DNA of 37,440 bases from positions 1 to 37,440 of the forward strand of contig NZ_BQUN01000037.1 of assembly GCF_026008495.1 (NCBI RefSeq), given 5' to 3'. The notes beneath the pieces were generated by a model. It was not told the DNA's origin, searched no databases, and worked only from the letters and a program-made list of their open reading frames with translations. The position numbers and the translations under genes were made by a program. Shown piece after piece: positions 17,119 to 24,714 of this stretch (position 1 is the stretch's first letter; each line of letters opens with the position of its first letter). The stretch comes from Streptomyces sp. A012304. GTDB lineage: Bacteria; Actinomycetota; Actinomycetes; Streptomycetales; Streptomycetaceae.

Positions 17119-19113
17119 ATGCACATCCGCACCTCCTTCCCGCACGAGACGACCCACGAGGACCTGCGCGTCCCGCTCCCGGACGGGACGCTCCTGTACG
17201 CGCGCGTGTGGCGCCCACTGACGGACGAGCCCGTGCCGGCGCTCCTGGAGTACCTGCCGCACCGCCTGACCGACTGGACCGCGCCCCGCGACTGGCAGCG
17301 CCATCCCTGGTACGCGGGTCACGGCTACGCGTCCGTGCGGGTGGACGTGCGCGGGCACGGCAACAGCGAGGGGCTGCCGGGCGACGCGTACCCGGCGTCG
17401 GAGCCGGCCGACGGGGTGGCCGTGATCGAGTGGCTGGCCGCCCAGCCGTGGTGCGACGGCCGGGTGGGCATGTTCGGGATCTCCTGGGGCGGCTTCGCCT
17501 CCCTCCGCGCCGCGGCTCTCGCGCCCGAGCCGCTCAAGGCGGTCGTCACGGTCTGCGCCACGGACGACCGCTATGACAACGACGCGCACTACCTGGGAGG
17601 TTCCGTCCTCGCCGCGGGCCTGCACGCCCGCGCCGCGGCCCTGCTCGCCTCCGCCTGCCGCCCGCCCGACCCGCACCACACCGGCGCGGCCTGGCGGGAG
17701 ATGTGGCTGCGGCGGCTGGAGGCCGTGGAGCCGCTGGCCCCCACCTGGTTGGCCCACCGGACCCGGGACGCCTACTGGCGGCACGGCAGCGTCCGTGAGG
17801 ACCTCGACGCGATCGAGGCGCCCGTCCTGGCGGTGGGGGGCTGGCACGACCCGTACCGCGACACGGTGCTGCGGCTCGTCGAGCACCTACCGCCGGACCG
17901 AGTGCGCGGACTGATCGGCCCCTGGTCGCACCAGTACCCCGACCGCGGCCTGTCGCCGGGGCCCGCGATCGGCTTCCTCCAGGAGACCCTGCGCTGGTGG
18001 GACCACTGGCTCAAGGGCGAGGACACGGGCGTCATGGCCGAGCCCCTCCTGCGCGCGTACGTCAGCGACTCCCGTCCCCCGGCGACGGTGTACGACACGC
18101 TGCCCGGCCGCTGGGTCGGCGAGCCCGCCTGGCCCTCCCCCGGGGTGAGCGGTGTCACGTACGCGCTCCTGGGCGGCCCGGTGCTCGTGCGGTCCCCGAT
18201 GCACACCGGGGTGGACGCGGGCCGGCTCCTCCCCGTCGGCGGCGACGCCGATCTGCCGCCGGACCAACGCGAGGAGGACGGGCGCTCGGTCTGCTTCGAC
18301 TTCCCGGTGGGCGAGGAGACGTGGGTGCTGGGCCGGCCCCGGGTGCGGCTGCGGCTGACCTGCGGGGTGCCGCGCGGACAGGTCGTCGCCCGCCTGTGCG
18401 ACGTGGCGCCCGACGGTTCCTCGACGCTGGTCACGCGCGGGACGCTGAACCTCTCCGCGCGCCACGGCGTCGACCGCTCGGCGCCCTGGCCGCCGGGGGC
18501 GACCGAGGAGGTGTCCTTCGAGCTGTACGGCGTCGGGTACGCCTTCCCGCCCGGTCACCGCGTCCGGCTCGCCGTCTCCTCCGCGTACTGGCCGTGGCTC
18601 TGGCCGCAGCCGGAGTCGGCGGCGGGCTTCACCCTGGACCCGGCGGGCAGCGCGCTGGAGCTGCCGGTACGGACCCGCGAGGCCGGCCCCGGCATCCGCT
18701 TCGAGGAGCCCGAGCACGCCCCGCCCCTGGGGGTGAGCTCCCCGGCCACGTTCGACGAGCCGCGCCCCGGGCGGCAGGTGGTGCGGGACGTGGCCGAGGG
18801 CGAGTGGCGGCTGGAGGCGGAACCGAAGAACGGCGGCACGCGCGTGTACCCCGACGGGCTGGAGATCACCGAGGAGGCGCGGGAGACGTACGCCATCGGT
18901 GAGCGCGACCCCCTGTCGGCCCGCGCCCGCTCCGCGTGGACGATCCGGCTGCACCGTCCCGAGCTCGGCTGGGACACGACCGTGCGGACACGCTCGGAGC
19001 TCTCCTGCGACGCGGCCGACTTCCTCGCCTGCGACGAGGTGGTGTGCACGGCGGGCGGCGAGGTGGTGTTCCACCGGACGTGGGAGAAGCGCATCCCACG
19101 AACGCCCCTTTGA
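17119..19113 (+). CDS. CocE/NonD family (S15-like) serine hydrolase
   Basis: A 664-aa alpha/beta hydrolase of the X-Pro dipeptidyl-peptidase/cocaine esterase type. Nucleophile S122 lies in GMFGISWGGFAS. Acid D244 lies in LAVGGWHDPYRD and base H271 in IGPWSHQYPD. The N-terminal hydrolase domain (DGTLLYARVWRP ... YASVRVDVRGHGNSEG) is followed by a helical cap and a C-terminal jelly-roll (PDGSSTLVTRGTLNLS ... YAFPPGHRVRLAVSSAYWPW). No signal peptide, so probably cytoplasmic. ATG 17119 has GGGAG 7 nt upstream. Whether it is an esterase, acylase or peptidase cannot be told from sequence. The 264 bp upstream show no clear promoter. Confidence 0.92.
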   Translation: MHIRTSFPHETTHEDLRVPLPDGTLLYARVWRPLTDEPVPALLEYLPHRLTDWTAPRDWQRHPWYAGHGYASVRVDVRGHGNSEGLPGDAYPASEPADGVAVIEWLAAQPWCDGRVGMFGISWGGFASLRAAALAPEPLKAVVTVCATDDRYDNDAHYLGGSVLAAGLHARAAALLASACRPPDPHHTGAAWREMWLRRLEAVEPLAPTWLAHRTRDAYWRHGSVREDLDAIEAPVLAVGGWHDPYRDTVLRLVEHLPPDRVRGLIGPWSHQYPDRGLSPGPAIGFLQETLRWWDHWLKGEDTGVMAEPLLRAYVSDSRPPATVYDTLPGRWVGEPAWPSPGVSGVTYALLGGPVLVRSPMHTGVDAGRLLPVGGDADLPPDQREEDGRSVCFDFPVGEETWVLGRPRVRLRLTCGVPRGQVVARLCDVAPDGSSTLVTRGTLNLSARHGVDRSAPWPPGATEEVSFELYGVGYAFPPGHRVRLAVSSAYWPWLWPQPESAAGFTLDPAGSALELPVRTREAGPGIRFEEPEHAPPLGVSSPATFDEPRPGRQVVRDVAEGEWRLEAEPKNGGTRVYPDGLEITEEARETYAIGERDPLSARARSAWTIRLHRPELGWDTTVRTRSELSCDAADFLACDEVVCTAGGEVVFHRTWEKRIPRTPL

Positions 19114-19354
19114 AAGGGACTTGAGATTATTGTCCGATTCACCCCTCTTGTGGATGCTGGTGAGTTGGCTCACTCCGCCGCCTTGCGACATCTCACACCG
19201 GACTTTGTGATTCCACTTTCTCCACAGGCAAGTTGACTCTTGCCGAATGCAAAGGATCAAGCACCCCATACGTCGCAGATCAAGGTCAATAGGGTGTTCT
19301 GTGAATCCGCCTCTTGTTCCGGACATGTGCTCTCGCATACGTTCCCGGCCTGTC
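19114..19354 (+). other. Gene-free leader upstream of the riboswitch
   Basis: No gene was found here. The segment is noticeably less GC-rich than its surroundings. It holds a TTGACT (19233-19238), a possible -35, and TAGGGT (19290-19295), a possible -10, which are too far apart to form one promoter. The transcript carrying the riboswitch must start in this region, but the exact promoter is undecided. Confidence 0.5.
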
Positions 19355-19568
19355 GGGCGGACGCCGAATCCTGCCACCGCCCTTCACCACCATCGACGAA
19401 CACTCGCGCAGGGCAGGAGCGGGGGACCCAGGTAAGCCGCCGGCCCGTACGTCACGCACGTACCGGACCGGCTAGGGGTGAAGTCGCGCCGCCGTGCCCG
19501 TACGGCGGCCGGCCGGGCACCTCCCCGCCCGAACCCGACAGCTCACCTCGCAGGCGCCGGAGAGGAAC
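19355..19568 (+). promoter_or_regulatory. ydaO-type c-di-AMP riboswitch
   Basis: Several conserved blocks of the ydaO/yuaA (cyclic di-AMP) aptamer occur in order: GACGCCGAATCCTGCC (19360-19375), GCAGGAGCGGGGGACCCAGG (19413-19432), TAGGGGTGAAGTCGC (19473-19487), and the 3' block GAACCCGACAGCTCACCTCG (19531-19550) ending in GGAGAGG. A variable stem GCCGCCGTGCCCGTACGGCGGC fills the middle. The gene controlled is a secreted cell-wall transglycosylase, the known target class in actinobacteria (as with rpf genes), where c-di-AMP lowers expression. The terminal GGAGAGG also lies 8 nt before the ATG and can act as its SD. Edges are approximate. Confidence 0.88.
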
Positions 19569-19573
19569 CTCGC

Positions 19574-20041
19574 ATGTCCGCTGCCGCTCAGCGCCGCCGC
19601 TCCCGCCTGGCCCGTACCGTCGCCGTCGTCTGCGCCGGTGCCGCCGCACTCACCCTTCCGCTCGTCGGCGCGACCAGCGCCTCCGCCGCCACGACGTCGG
19701 CCACCACGATCGCCGGCTACCCCAACAACCTCGACGGCTGGATCCGCGAGTCGCTCGCGATCATGGCCGAGCGCGGCATCCCGGGCACGTACAACGGCAT
19801 CTACCGCAACATCATCCGCGAGTCCTCCGGCAACCCGAACGCCATCAACCTCTGGGACTCCAACGCGGCCAAGGGCACCCCGTCCAAGGGCCTGCTCCAG
19901 GTCATCGACCCGACCTTCGCCGCGTACCACGTGCCCGGCACCCTGTACGACCCGTTCGACCCGGTCGCCAACATCACCGCGGCCTGCAACTACGCGGCGG
20001 ACCGCTACGGCTCGATCGACAACGTGTTCGGAGCGTACTGA
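19574..20041 (+). CDS. Secreted SLT-type lytic transglycosylase
   Basis: A 155-aa exported peptidoglycan hydrolase. The signal peptide is residues 1-38 or so (RRRSRLARTVAVVCAGAAALTLPLVGATSASA). The compact SLT domain has catalytic E83 in NIIRESSGNPNAIN, then KGLLQVIDPTFAAY and NITAACNYAADRYGSI, as in the transglycosylase SLT/soluble lytic family. It has no LysM or other wall-binding domain. ATG 19574 directly follows the c-di-AMP riboswitch; the longer open frame upstream is the riboswitch itself and is not coding. Expression is therefore probably reduced when c-di-AMP is high. The gene ends at a hairpin shared with the convergent HAD gene. Confidence 0.93.
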   Translation: MSAAAQRRRSRLARTVAVVCAGAAALTLPLVGATSASAATTSATTIAGYPNNLDGWIRESLAIMAERGIPGTYNGIYRNIIRESSGNPNAINLWDSNAAKGTPSKGLLQVIDPTFAAYHVPGTLYDPFDPVANITAACNYAADRYGSIDNVFGAY

Positions 20042-20080
20042 TCGTTCGGGCTTGCTGACTGTTCGGGGGCGGTGCCTGTT

Positions 20081-20105
20081 GGGGGCGTGCTGAGCGCAAG
20101 CCCCC
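20081..20105. terminator. Hairpin terminator between SLT and HAD genes
   Basis: GGGGGC (20081-20086) pairs with GCCCCC (20100-20105), with inner TGC/GCA pairing across one mismatch. A wider pair, GGGCTTGC (20048-20055) and GCAAGCCC (20096-20103), could compete. It sits between convergent genes. Confidence 0.6.
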
Positions 20106-20930
20106 TCAGGGAAAGAGGCGTTCGAGGACGACGGCCACGCCGTCGTCCTCGTTCGACGTCGTCACCTCGTCGGCCACCGCCTTGAGTTCGGGGTGGGCGT
20201 TGGCCATCGCGACACCGCGCGCCGCCCAGTCGAACATCGGGATGTCGTTGGGCATGTCACCGAAGGCGATGGTGTCCCGCGGCCGCAGCCCCAGGTGTTC
20301 GGCGGCCAGGGCCAGGCCCGTCGCCTTGGTGATGCCGCACGGCTGGAGCTCCACCGTGCCGGGCCCCGACATGGTGACGGTCGCGAGCGAGCCGACCACC
20401 GAGCGGGCCGTCGCCGCCAACTCGTCGTCGGAGAGGGTGGGATGGCGCAGCAGCACCTTGCTGATCGGCTCGCACCACAGGTCGTCGCGGGAGTGCACAC
20501 GCAGGGCCGGAAGGGTCGGGTGCGGCATCCGGTAGCCCGGCTCGATCAGCGTCAGCCCCTCGACGCCGTCCTGGTCGACGGCCGCGTACACCTGGCCGAC
20601 CTCCGCCTCGATCTTGCCGAGCGCGGTCCACGCCAGCTCCCGGTCCAGGGTGACCGACCACAGCAGACGGTCCGCGGCGGCGTCGTACAGCTGCGCTCCC
20701 TGTCCGCACACCGCGAGGCCTCTGCTGTGCAGGACGTCCAGCAGCGGCCGTACCCGGGGCGCGGGGCGGCCCGTCACCACCAGGTGGCAGGCGCCGGCGG
20801 CCGCCACCCGCGCGAGCGCGTCGAGCGACCGGTCGGAGAAGGTGTCGTCGCCGCGGAGCAGCGTTCCGTCCAGGTCGGTGGCGATGAGGGAGTACGCGCT
20901 GCGCGCGGCATATGCGATGGGTGCGGCCAT
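20106..20930 (-). CDS. HAD-superfamily (Cof-type, IIB) phosphatase
   Basis: A 274-aa hydrolase of the haloacid dehalogenase superfamily, Cof subfamily with a type IIB cap, probably a sugar- or nucleotide-phosphate phosphatase. Motif I is D19-L-D21-G-T (ATDLDGTLL), motif II is VVTGRPA, the motif III lysine is in GITKATGL, and motif IV is AFGDMPNDIPMF. ATG 20930 matches the family N-terminus. It has no SD but a TATTCT 6 nt upstream, indicating a leaderless mRNA. The TTG at 20963 would add an untypical extension and is rejected. Substrate unknown. Confidence 0.92.
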   Translation of the reverse strand: MAAPIAYAARSAYSLIATDLDGTLLRGDDTFSDRSLDALARVAAAGACHLVVTGRPAPRVRPLLDVLHSRGLAVCGQGAQLYDAAADRLLWSVTLDRELAWTALGKIEAEVGQVYAAVDQDGVEGLTLIEPGYRMPHPTLPALRVHSRDDLWCEPISKVLLRHPTLSDDELAATARSVVGSLATVTMSGPGTVELQPCGITKATGLALAAEHLGLRPRDTIAFGDMPNDIPMFDWAARGVAMANAHPELKAVADEVTTSNEDDGVAVVLERLFP

Positions 20931-20936
20931 GATCAG

Positions 20937-20942
20937 AGAATA
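20937..20942 (-). promoter_or_regulatory. -10 element of a leaderless HAD transcript
   Basis: Read on the minus strand, TATTCT ends 6 nt before the ATG, so the start of transcription should coincide with the start codon. A TTGGAG lies 15 bp further upstream as a weak, short-spaced -35. Confidence 0.5.
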
Positions 20943-21134
20943 CGGATCACGGCGCCCCTCCAACTCACTTGGGAATCAGGGGTAAAGAGAAACGGCTTTC
21001 TGCCGCAACGTCGGGTACCGACCGGTTCAAAGGCCTCTGCACCGGTTGGCAACAACTTGCTCCGCTACCTACCGCGTGAACTGCCCGGGCGGTACCTTCC
21101 AAGAGTCCAGGGGGGACTTGATCGGGGGGTCAGG

Positions 21135-22220
21135 TTGAGCAGTGGACGTATTCGCGTGCTGAGGCCGGAGGAACTCGGCGACGGGGAGAGGGAACGGTGG
21201 CGGGCGCTGCGCGCCGCGTCGATCGTTCCGCGCAATCCGTTCATGGAGCCGGAGTTCACCGACGCCGTGGGCCGGGTCCGGCCGCGTACCCGGGTGGCCG
21301 TGGTCCGCGAGGGGCGTGAGCCGGTCGGCTTCCTGCCGCACGAGCGGGGCCCGCTCGGCCAGGGCCAGGCCCTCGCCTACGGCGTCTCGGACGCGCAGGG
21401 CGCCGTACTGGGCCCGGGACTCGGGCTGGACGTGGACGAGATGATGCGGGCGTGCTCCCTGTCGAGCTTCGCCTTCGACAACCTGGAGGCGGAACAAGGG
21501 CTGTTCGCCCCGTACGCGGCGGCGGAGTACGCCTCTTACGTCATCGACGTGGAGAAGGGGTACGAGACGTACGAGTCGGTGCTGCGCGCCCAGTCGCCGA
21601 AGTTCCTGAAGACGACGCTCGCCAAGGAGCGCCGGCTCGGCCGCCAGGTGGCGCCGACACGGTTCGTCTTCGACGAACGCGACCCGGCCGCGCTGCGCAC
21701 GCTCATGGCGTGGAAGTCCGCGCAGTACCGCAGGACCGGACGCCGGGACCGGTTCGCGCGGGCGTGGATCAGCCGGCTCGTGGACACGCTCGCCGCGACC
21801 CGCGCGCCGGACTGCTCCGGCACGCTGTCCGTTCTCTACGCCGGTGACCGGCCCGTCGCGGCACACTTCGGGCTGCGCTCGACGACCGTCCTGGCTTGCT
21901 GGTTCCCGGCGTACGACCCGGATTTCGCGAAGTACTCGCCCGGTCTGGTGCTGCATCTGCGGATGGCCGAGGCGGCCGCCGCCGAGGGCATCGGCCTGCT
22001 CGACCTGGGGCGCGGGGCGGCCGAGTACAAGGACTCACTGAAGACGGGCGAGCTGCCCGTCCACGAGGGAGCGTGGACGCGTCCGGGGGCGGGGGCCGCG
22101 CTCCACTGGCTCGGCCGCGAGCCGTCCCGCCGGGCGCACCACTTCGTGCGTGGCCGGCCGAGGCTCGCCGCGGTGGCCGCGCGGACGCTGAAGCGCGCGG
22201 GGCGGCTGCGCCGGTTCTGA
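21135..22220 (+). CDS. CelD/BcsL-like GNAT acyltransferase
   Basis: A 361-aa protein of the GNAT-fold group often annotated as CelD/BcsL or BioF2-like acetyltransferase, associated with exopolysaccharide loci. It has two GNAT-like halves: RWRALRAASIVPRNPFMEPEFTDAVGRV at the start, then AQSPKFLKTTLAKERRLGR and LSVLYAGDRPVAAHFGLRS ... WFPAYDPDFAKYSPGLVLHLRMAEAAAAEGIGLLDLGRGAAEYK, the conserved C-terminal block. The TTG start at 21135 fits a G-run SD; GTG 21156 is an alternative. It is the first of three plus-strand genes leading into the polysaccharide locus. Likely role: acylation of a sugar or activated precursor in the cytoplasm (inference). Confidence 0.85.
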   Translation: MSSGRIRVLRPEELGDGERERWRALRAASIVPRNPFMEPEFTDAVGRVRPRTRVAVVREGREPVGFLPHERGPLGQGQALAYGVSDAQGAVLGPGLGLDVDEMMRACSLSSFAFDNLEAEQGLFAPYAAAEYASYVIDVEKGYETYESVLRAQSPKFLKTTLAKERRLGRQVAPTRFVFDERDPAALRTLMAWKSAQYRRTGRRDRFARAWISRLVDTLAATRAPDCSGTLSVLYAGDRPVAAHFGLRSTTVLACWFPAYDPDFAKYSPGLVLHLRMAEAAAAEGIGLLDLGRGAAEYKDSLKTGELPVHEGAWTRPGAGAALHWLGREPSRRAHHFVRGRPRLAAVAARTLKRAGRLRRF

Positions 22221-22249
22221 CGTTCACGGCTCATGACGTTCACGGCTCA
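22218..22249. repeat. Tandem 16-bp duplication starting at a stop codon
   Basis: TGACGTTCACGGCTCA is perfectly duplicated (22218-22233 and 22234-22249). The first three bases of copy 1 are the stop codon of the acyltransferase gene. A third partial TGACG follows. The duplication creates extra ATGs (22233, 22249) before the true start of the next gene. Confidence 0.9.
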
Positions 22250-22293
22250 TGACGGGCATGCAGGTCATGGCCGTCGTGACACGAGGGGGGTTC

Positions 22294-23736
22294 ATGGCAG
22301 GTTTCATGGCACGTGCGCCACGTGTACGGCAGGAGATCCAGGGGTTCCTGGACATCGAGCCCGTCCAGGTGGCCGAGCTGGACCTGGAGCCGGACGGGGC
22401 CGGCGGAGTGCTCCGGCCCGGGCCAGGCAGCCCGCCCGTCACGGACGGCGCGGTGTTCGTACTGGTCAGAAGGGGTGGGCGGCCCGTGGGCACGCTGCTC
22501 GGGCGGGTTCCGGAGGGCGCGGACCCGAGGACGGTCCTCACGGAGCTGGCCGCCCGGCGCCATCCCGCCGGGGGGTCGGCGGGCGCGTCCACTGGTGCGT
22601 CCTCGGGGGCCTCCACAGGGGCCTCCCCGGGTGCGTCCCCGGGTGCGTCCGTGTCGCGGACGGCAGGGGAAGCCGCCGTGCCGGCGGTCACCGTCGTCGT
22701 CGCCACCCGTGAACGGGCCGAGCCGCTCGCTCACGCGCTCGACTCGCTCCTCGCCCAGGACCACCCGGACTTCGAGATCGTCGTCGTCGACAACGCGCCG
22801 GTGACGGACGCGACCCGGGACCTGATCGAGCGGAAGTACGCCGAGCGCGTGCGGTACGTGACCGAGCCGGTGCCCGGACTCGCCGTCGCCCACAACAGGG
22901 GTGTCGCGGCCGCGCACGGCGAGGTCGTCGCCTTCACCGACGACGACGTCGTCGCGGACCCGCGCTGGCTGACCGAGCTCACCGCGCCGTTCGCCGCCGA
23001 CCCCGGCCTCGGCTGCGCCACCGGTCTGATCCTGCCGGCCCGGCTGCGCACCCCGGCCCAGGTGCTGCTGGAGAGCAACGGCGGCTTCGCGAAGGGCTTC
23101 ACCGCACGGACGTACGCCCCTGCCGCCCCGCCCGCCGACGAGCCGCTGTTCCCGTTCACGGCGGGCCGGTTCGGCTCCGGGGCGAACATGGCGTTCCGCA
23201 CCGGTGTCCTGCGCGCGGTCGGCGGTTTCGACCCGGCGACGGGGGCGGGGACGCTCGCGCGCGGCGGCGACGACCTGTACGGGTTCGTCCGCGTCCTCGC
23301 CCAGGGTCACCGGCTGCACTACACCCCGCAGGCCCTGGTCTGGCACCACCACCGGGAGACCTGGCGGGACCTGGAGACCCAGGCCTACGGCTACGGAGCC
23401 GGCCTGACCGCCTACCTCACGGCGATCCTCGTCAACCGCCCCGGGCTGCTGCCGGCGTTCCTGGTCCGGCTGCCGCGCGGACTCGCCCACGCCCGGGCCC
23501 TGACGGCGACCCGGGACGCGGACGGCGGGGGCGCGGGCGACGGGAGCGCGCCGGGTGGCCACGACGATCGCGGTCACCCCTGGCCACGGCGGCTGTCACG
23601 GTTGCAGCGCCGGGGGATGGTGTACGGGCCCGTGGGCTATCTGCGGGCACGACGTGCGGTGCGGGCGGCCTTCGCGGCCGGTGTGTCCGCCGCGTCCGGC
23701 ACGGACCGGGACGTGCTGGCGAGGGGGTCCAGATGA
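22294..23736 (+). CDS. GT2-family glycosyltransferase
   Basis: A 480-aa inverting glycosyltransferase of family 2 with a GT-A fold. The nucleotide-binding opening VTVVVATRERAEPLAHALDSLL is near residue 132. The metal-binding DxD equivalent TDDDVV is at 215-220. SGANMAFRTGVLRAVGGFD (295-313) and the acidic motif GGDDL (324-328) follow. Residues 1-95 form a separate N-terminal module (FLDIEPVQVAELDLEPDG...), then a linker of six GAS(T/S/P) repeats at 97-119. The start at 22294 is preferred because GAGGGGGG sits just upstream; ATG 22249 and 22306 are alternatives. Its stop overlaps the deacetylase start (ATGA). No transmembrane pore, so a cytoplasmic sugar transferase rather than a synthase-type export enzyme. 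Confidence 0.9.
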   Translation: MAGFMARAPRVRQEIQGFLDIEPVQVAELDLEPDGAGGVLRPGPGSPPVTDGAVFVLVRRGGRPVGTLLGRVPEGADPRTVLTELAARRHPAGGSAGASTGASSGASTGASPGASPGASVSRTAGEAAVPAVTVVVATRERAEPLAHALDSLLAQDHPDFEIVVVDNAPVTDATRDLIERKYAERVRYVTEPVPGLAVAHNRGVAAAHGEVVAFTDDDVVADPRWLTELTAPFAADPGLGCATGLILPARLRTPAQVLLESNGGFAKGFTARTYAPAAPPADEPLFPFTAGRFGSGANMAFRTGVLRAVGGFDPATGAGTLARGGDDLYGFVRVLAQGHRLHYTPQALVWHHHRETWRDLETQAYGYGAGLTAYLTAILVNRPGLLPAFLVRLPRGLAHARALTATRDADGGGAGDGSAPGGHDDRGHPWPRRLSRLQRRGMVYGPVGYLRARRAVRAAFAAGVSAASGTDRDVLARGSR

Positions 23737-24560
23737 GAGGCACGGGCGGCGGCAGTGGCGGCATACAGCGGGCCGGCATCCCCGTGTTCCTCTATCACGC
23801 GGTGATGGAGGACCCGCCCGACTGGATCGCGGAGTTCACCGTCACTCCGAAGGAGTTCGCCGCGCACCTCGACGCCGTCGTCGACAGCGGCCGTACGCCC
23901 GTCACGGTCAGCGCGCTCGCCGACCATCTCGCCGGGCGGACGCCACTGCCGGCCCGCCCGGTGCTGCTGACCTTCGACGACGGCTTCGCCGACCTGCCCG
24001 GTCCGACCGCCGAGGCGCTGGCCGGGCGCGGGCTGGCCGCCACCGCCTACCTCACCACCGGCGCCATCACCCCGGGCGGGCGCAGCCTGCTGCCGCCCGC
24101 CCCGATGATGACCCTGGCGCAGGCGGCGAGCCTCGAGCAGTACGGCATGGAGGTCGGCAGCCACACCGTCACCCACGCCCAGTTGGACACCCTGCCGCCC
24201 CGGGACCTGGCGCGCGAACTGCGGGCCTCGCGGGTCGCGTTGGAGGACGCCCTCGGCCACGGCGTGCGCCACCTCGCCTACCCGCACGGCTACAACAGCG
24301 GCCGGGTGCGCCGTATGGCGGCCGCCGCCGGGTACGAGACGGCCACCGCCGTGCGGCACGCGCTCAGCTCGGACCGTGACGAGCGCTACCGGATCGCCCG
24401 GCTCATCGTGCGGCGCAGCCACACCGTCGCCGATGTGGAGGGCTGGCTGGCGGGCGGGGGCGCGCGGATCGCGCCCTACCGGGACGGCGCGAAGACGGTC
24501 GCCTGGCGGTGGTACCGCAGGGCCCGCGCGGTGGTGCGCGGGCCGGTGTTCGCGGGCTGA
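23733..24560 (+). CDS. NodB-type polysaccharide deacetylase
   Basis: A 275-aa carbohydrate esterase 4-like protein. Motif 1 is TFDDG (80-84: D82 as base, D83 as metal ligand). Motif 2 is H144/H148 in GSHTVTHAQL, and the third motif is YPHGYNSG (183-190). It resembles the group that removes N-acetyl groups from GlcNAc-containing glycans. No signal peptide or membrane helix is visible, so it would act on a lipid-linked or nucleotide-linked intermediate in the cytoplasm unless exported by other means. Translation is coupled to the GT2 gene through the 4-bp ATGA overlap. Confidence 0.9.
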   Translation: MRGTGGGSGGIQRAGIPVFLYHAVMEDPPDWIAEFTVTPKEFAAHLDAVVDSGRTPVTVSALADHLAGRTPLPARPVLLTFDDGFADLPGPTAEALAGRGLAATAYLTTGAITPGGRSLLPPAPMMTLAQAASLEQYGMEVGSHTVTHAQLDTLPPRDLARELRASRVALEDALGHGVRHLAYPHGYNSGRVRRMAAAAGYETATAVRHALSSDRDERYRIARLIVRRSHTVADVEGWLAGGGARIAPYRDGAKTVAWRWYRRARAVVRGPVFAG

Positions 24561-24656
24561 TCGGTTCGTGGGCTGATCGTTCGCGGGCGGACACGTTCGT
24601 GGGCCGACGGCTCGCGGACTGATCGGTTCGTGGACTGATCGTTCGCGGGCGGACAC
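24557..24656. repeat. Intergenic repeat array between convergent genes
   Basis: A 38-bp unit starting with CTGATCGGTTCGTGG occurs at 24557-24594 and 24619-24656 with a single mismatch. Each unit itself consists of related GTTCG(T/C)GGGC(T/G)GA elements, and further GGTTCGCGGG pieces continue to about 24682. The first unit contains the stop codon of the deacetylase gene. No function is known. A weak GCCGG-gtct-CCGGC hairpin follows at 24692-24705. Confidence 0.85.
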
Positions 24657-24714
24657 GGTTCGCGGGGCGGCGGTTCGCGGGTGATGCCTCGGCCGGGTCT
24701 CCGGCTCGCGCTCG

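Noticed and set aside
19240..20058. 272-codon frame through the riboswitch region
   Set aside because: It runs in a different frame through the conserved aptamer and the SLT gene; the protein is low complexity.
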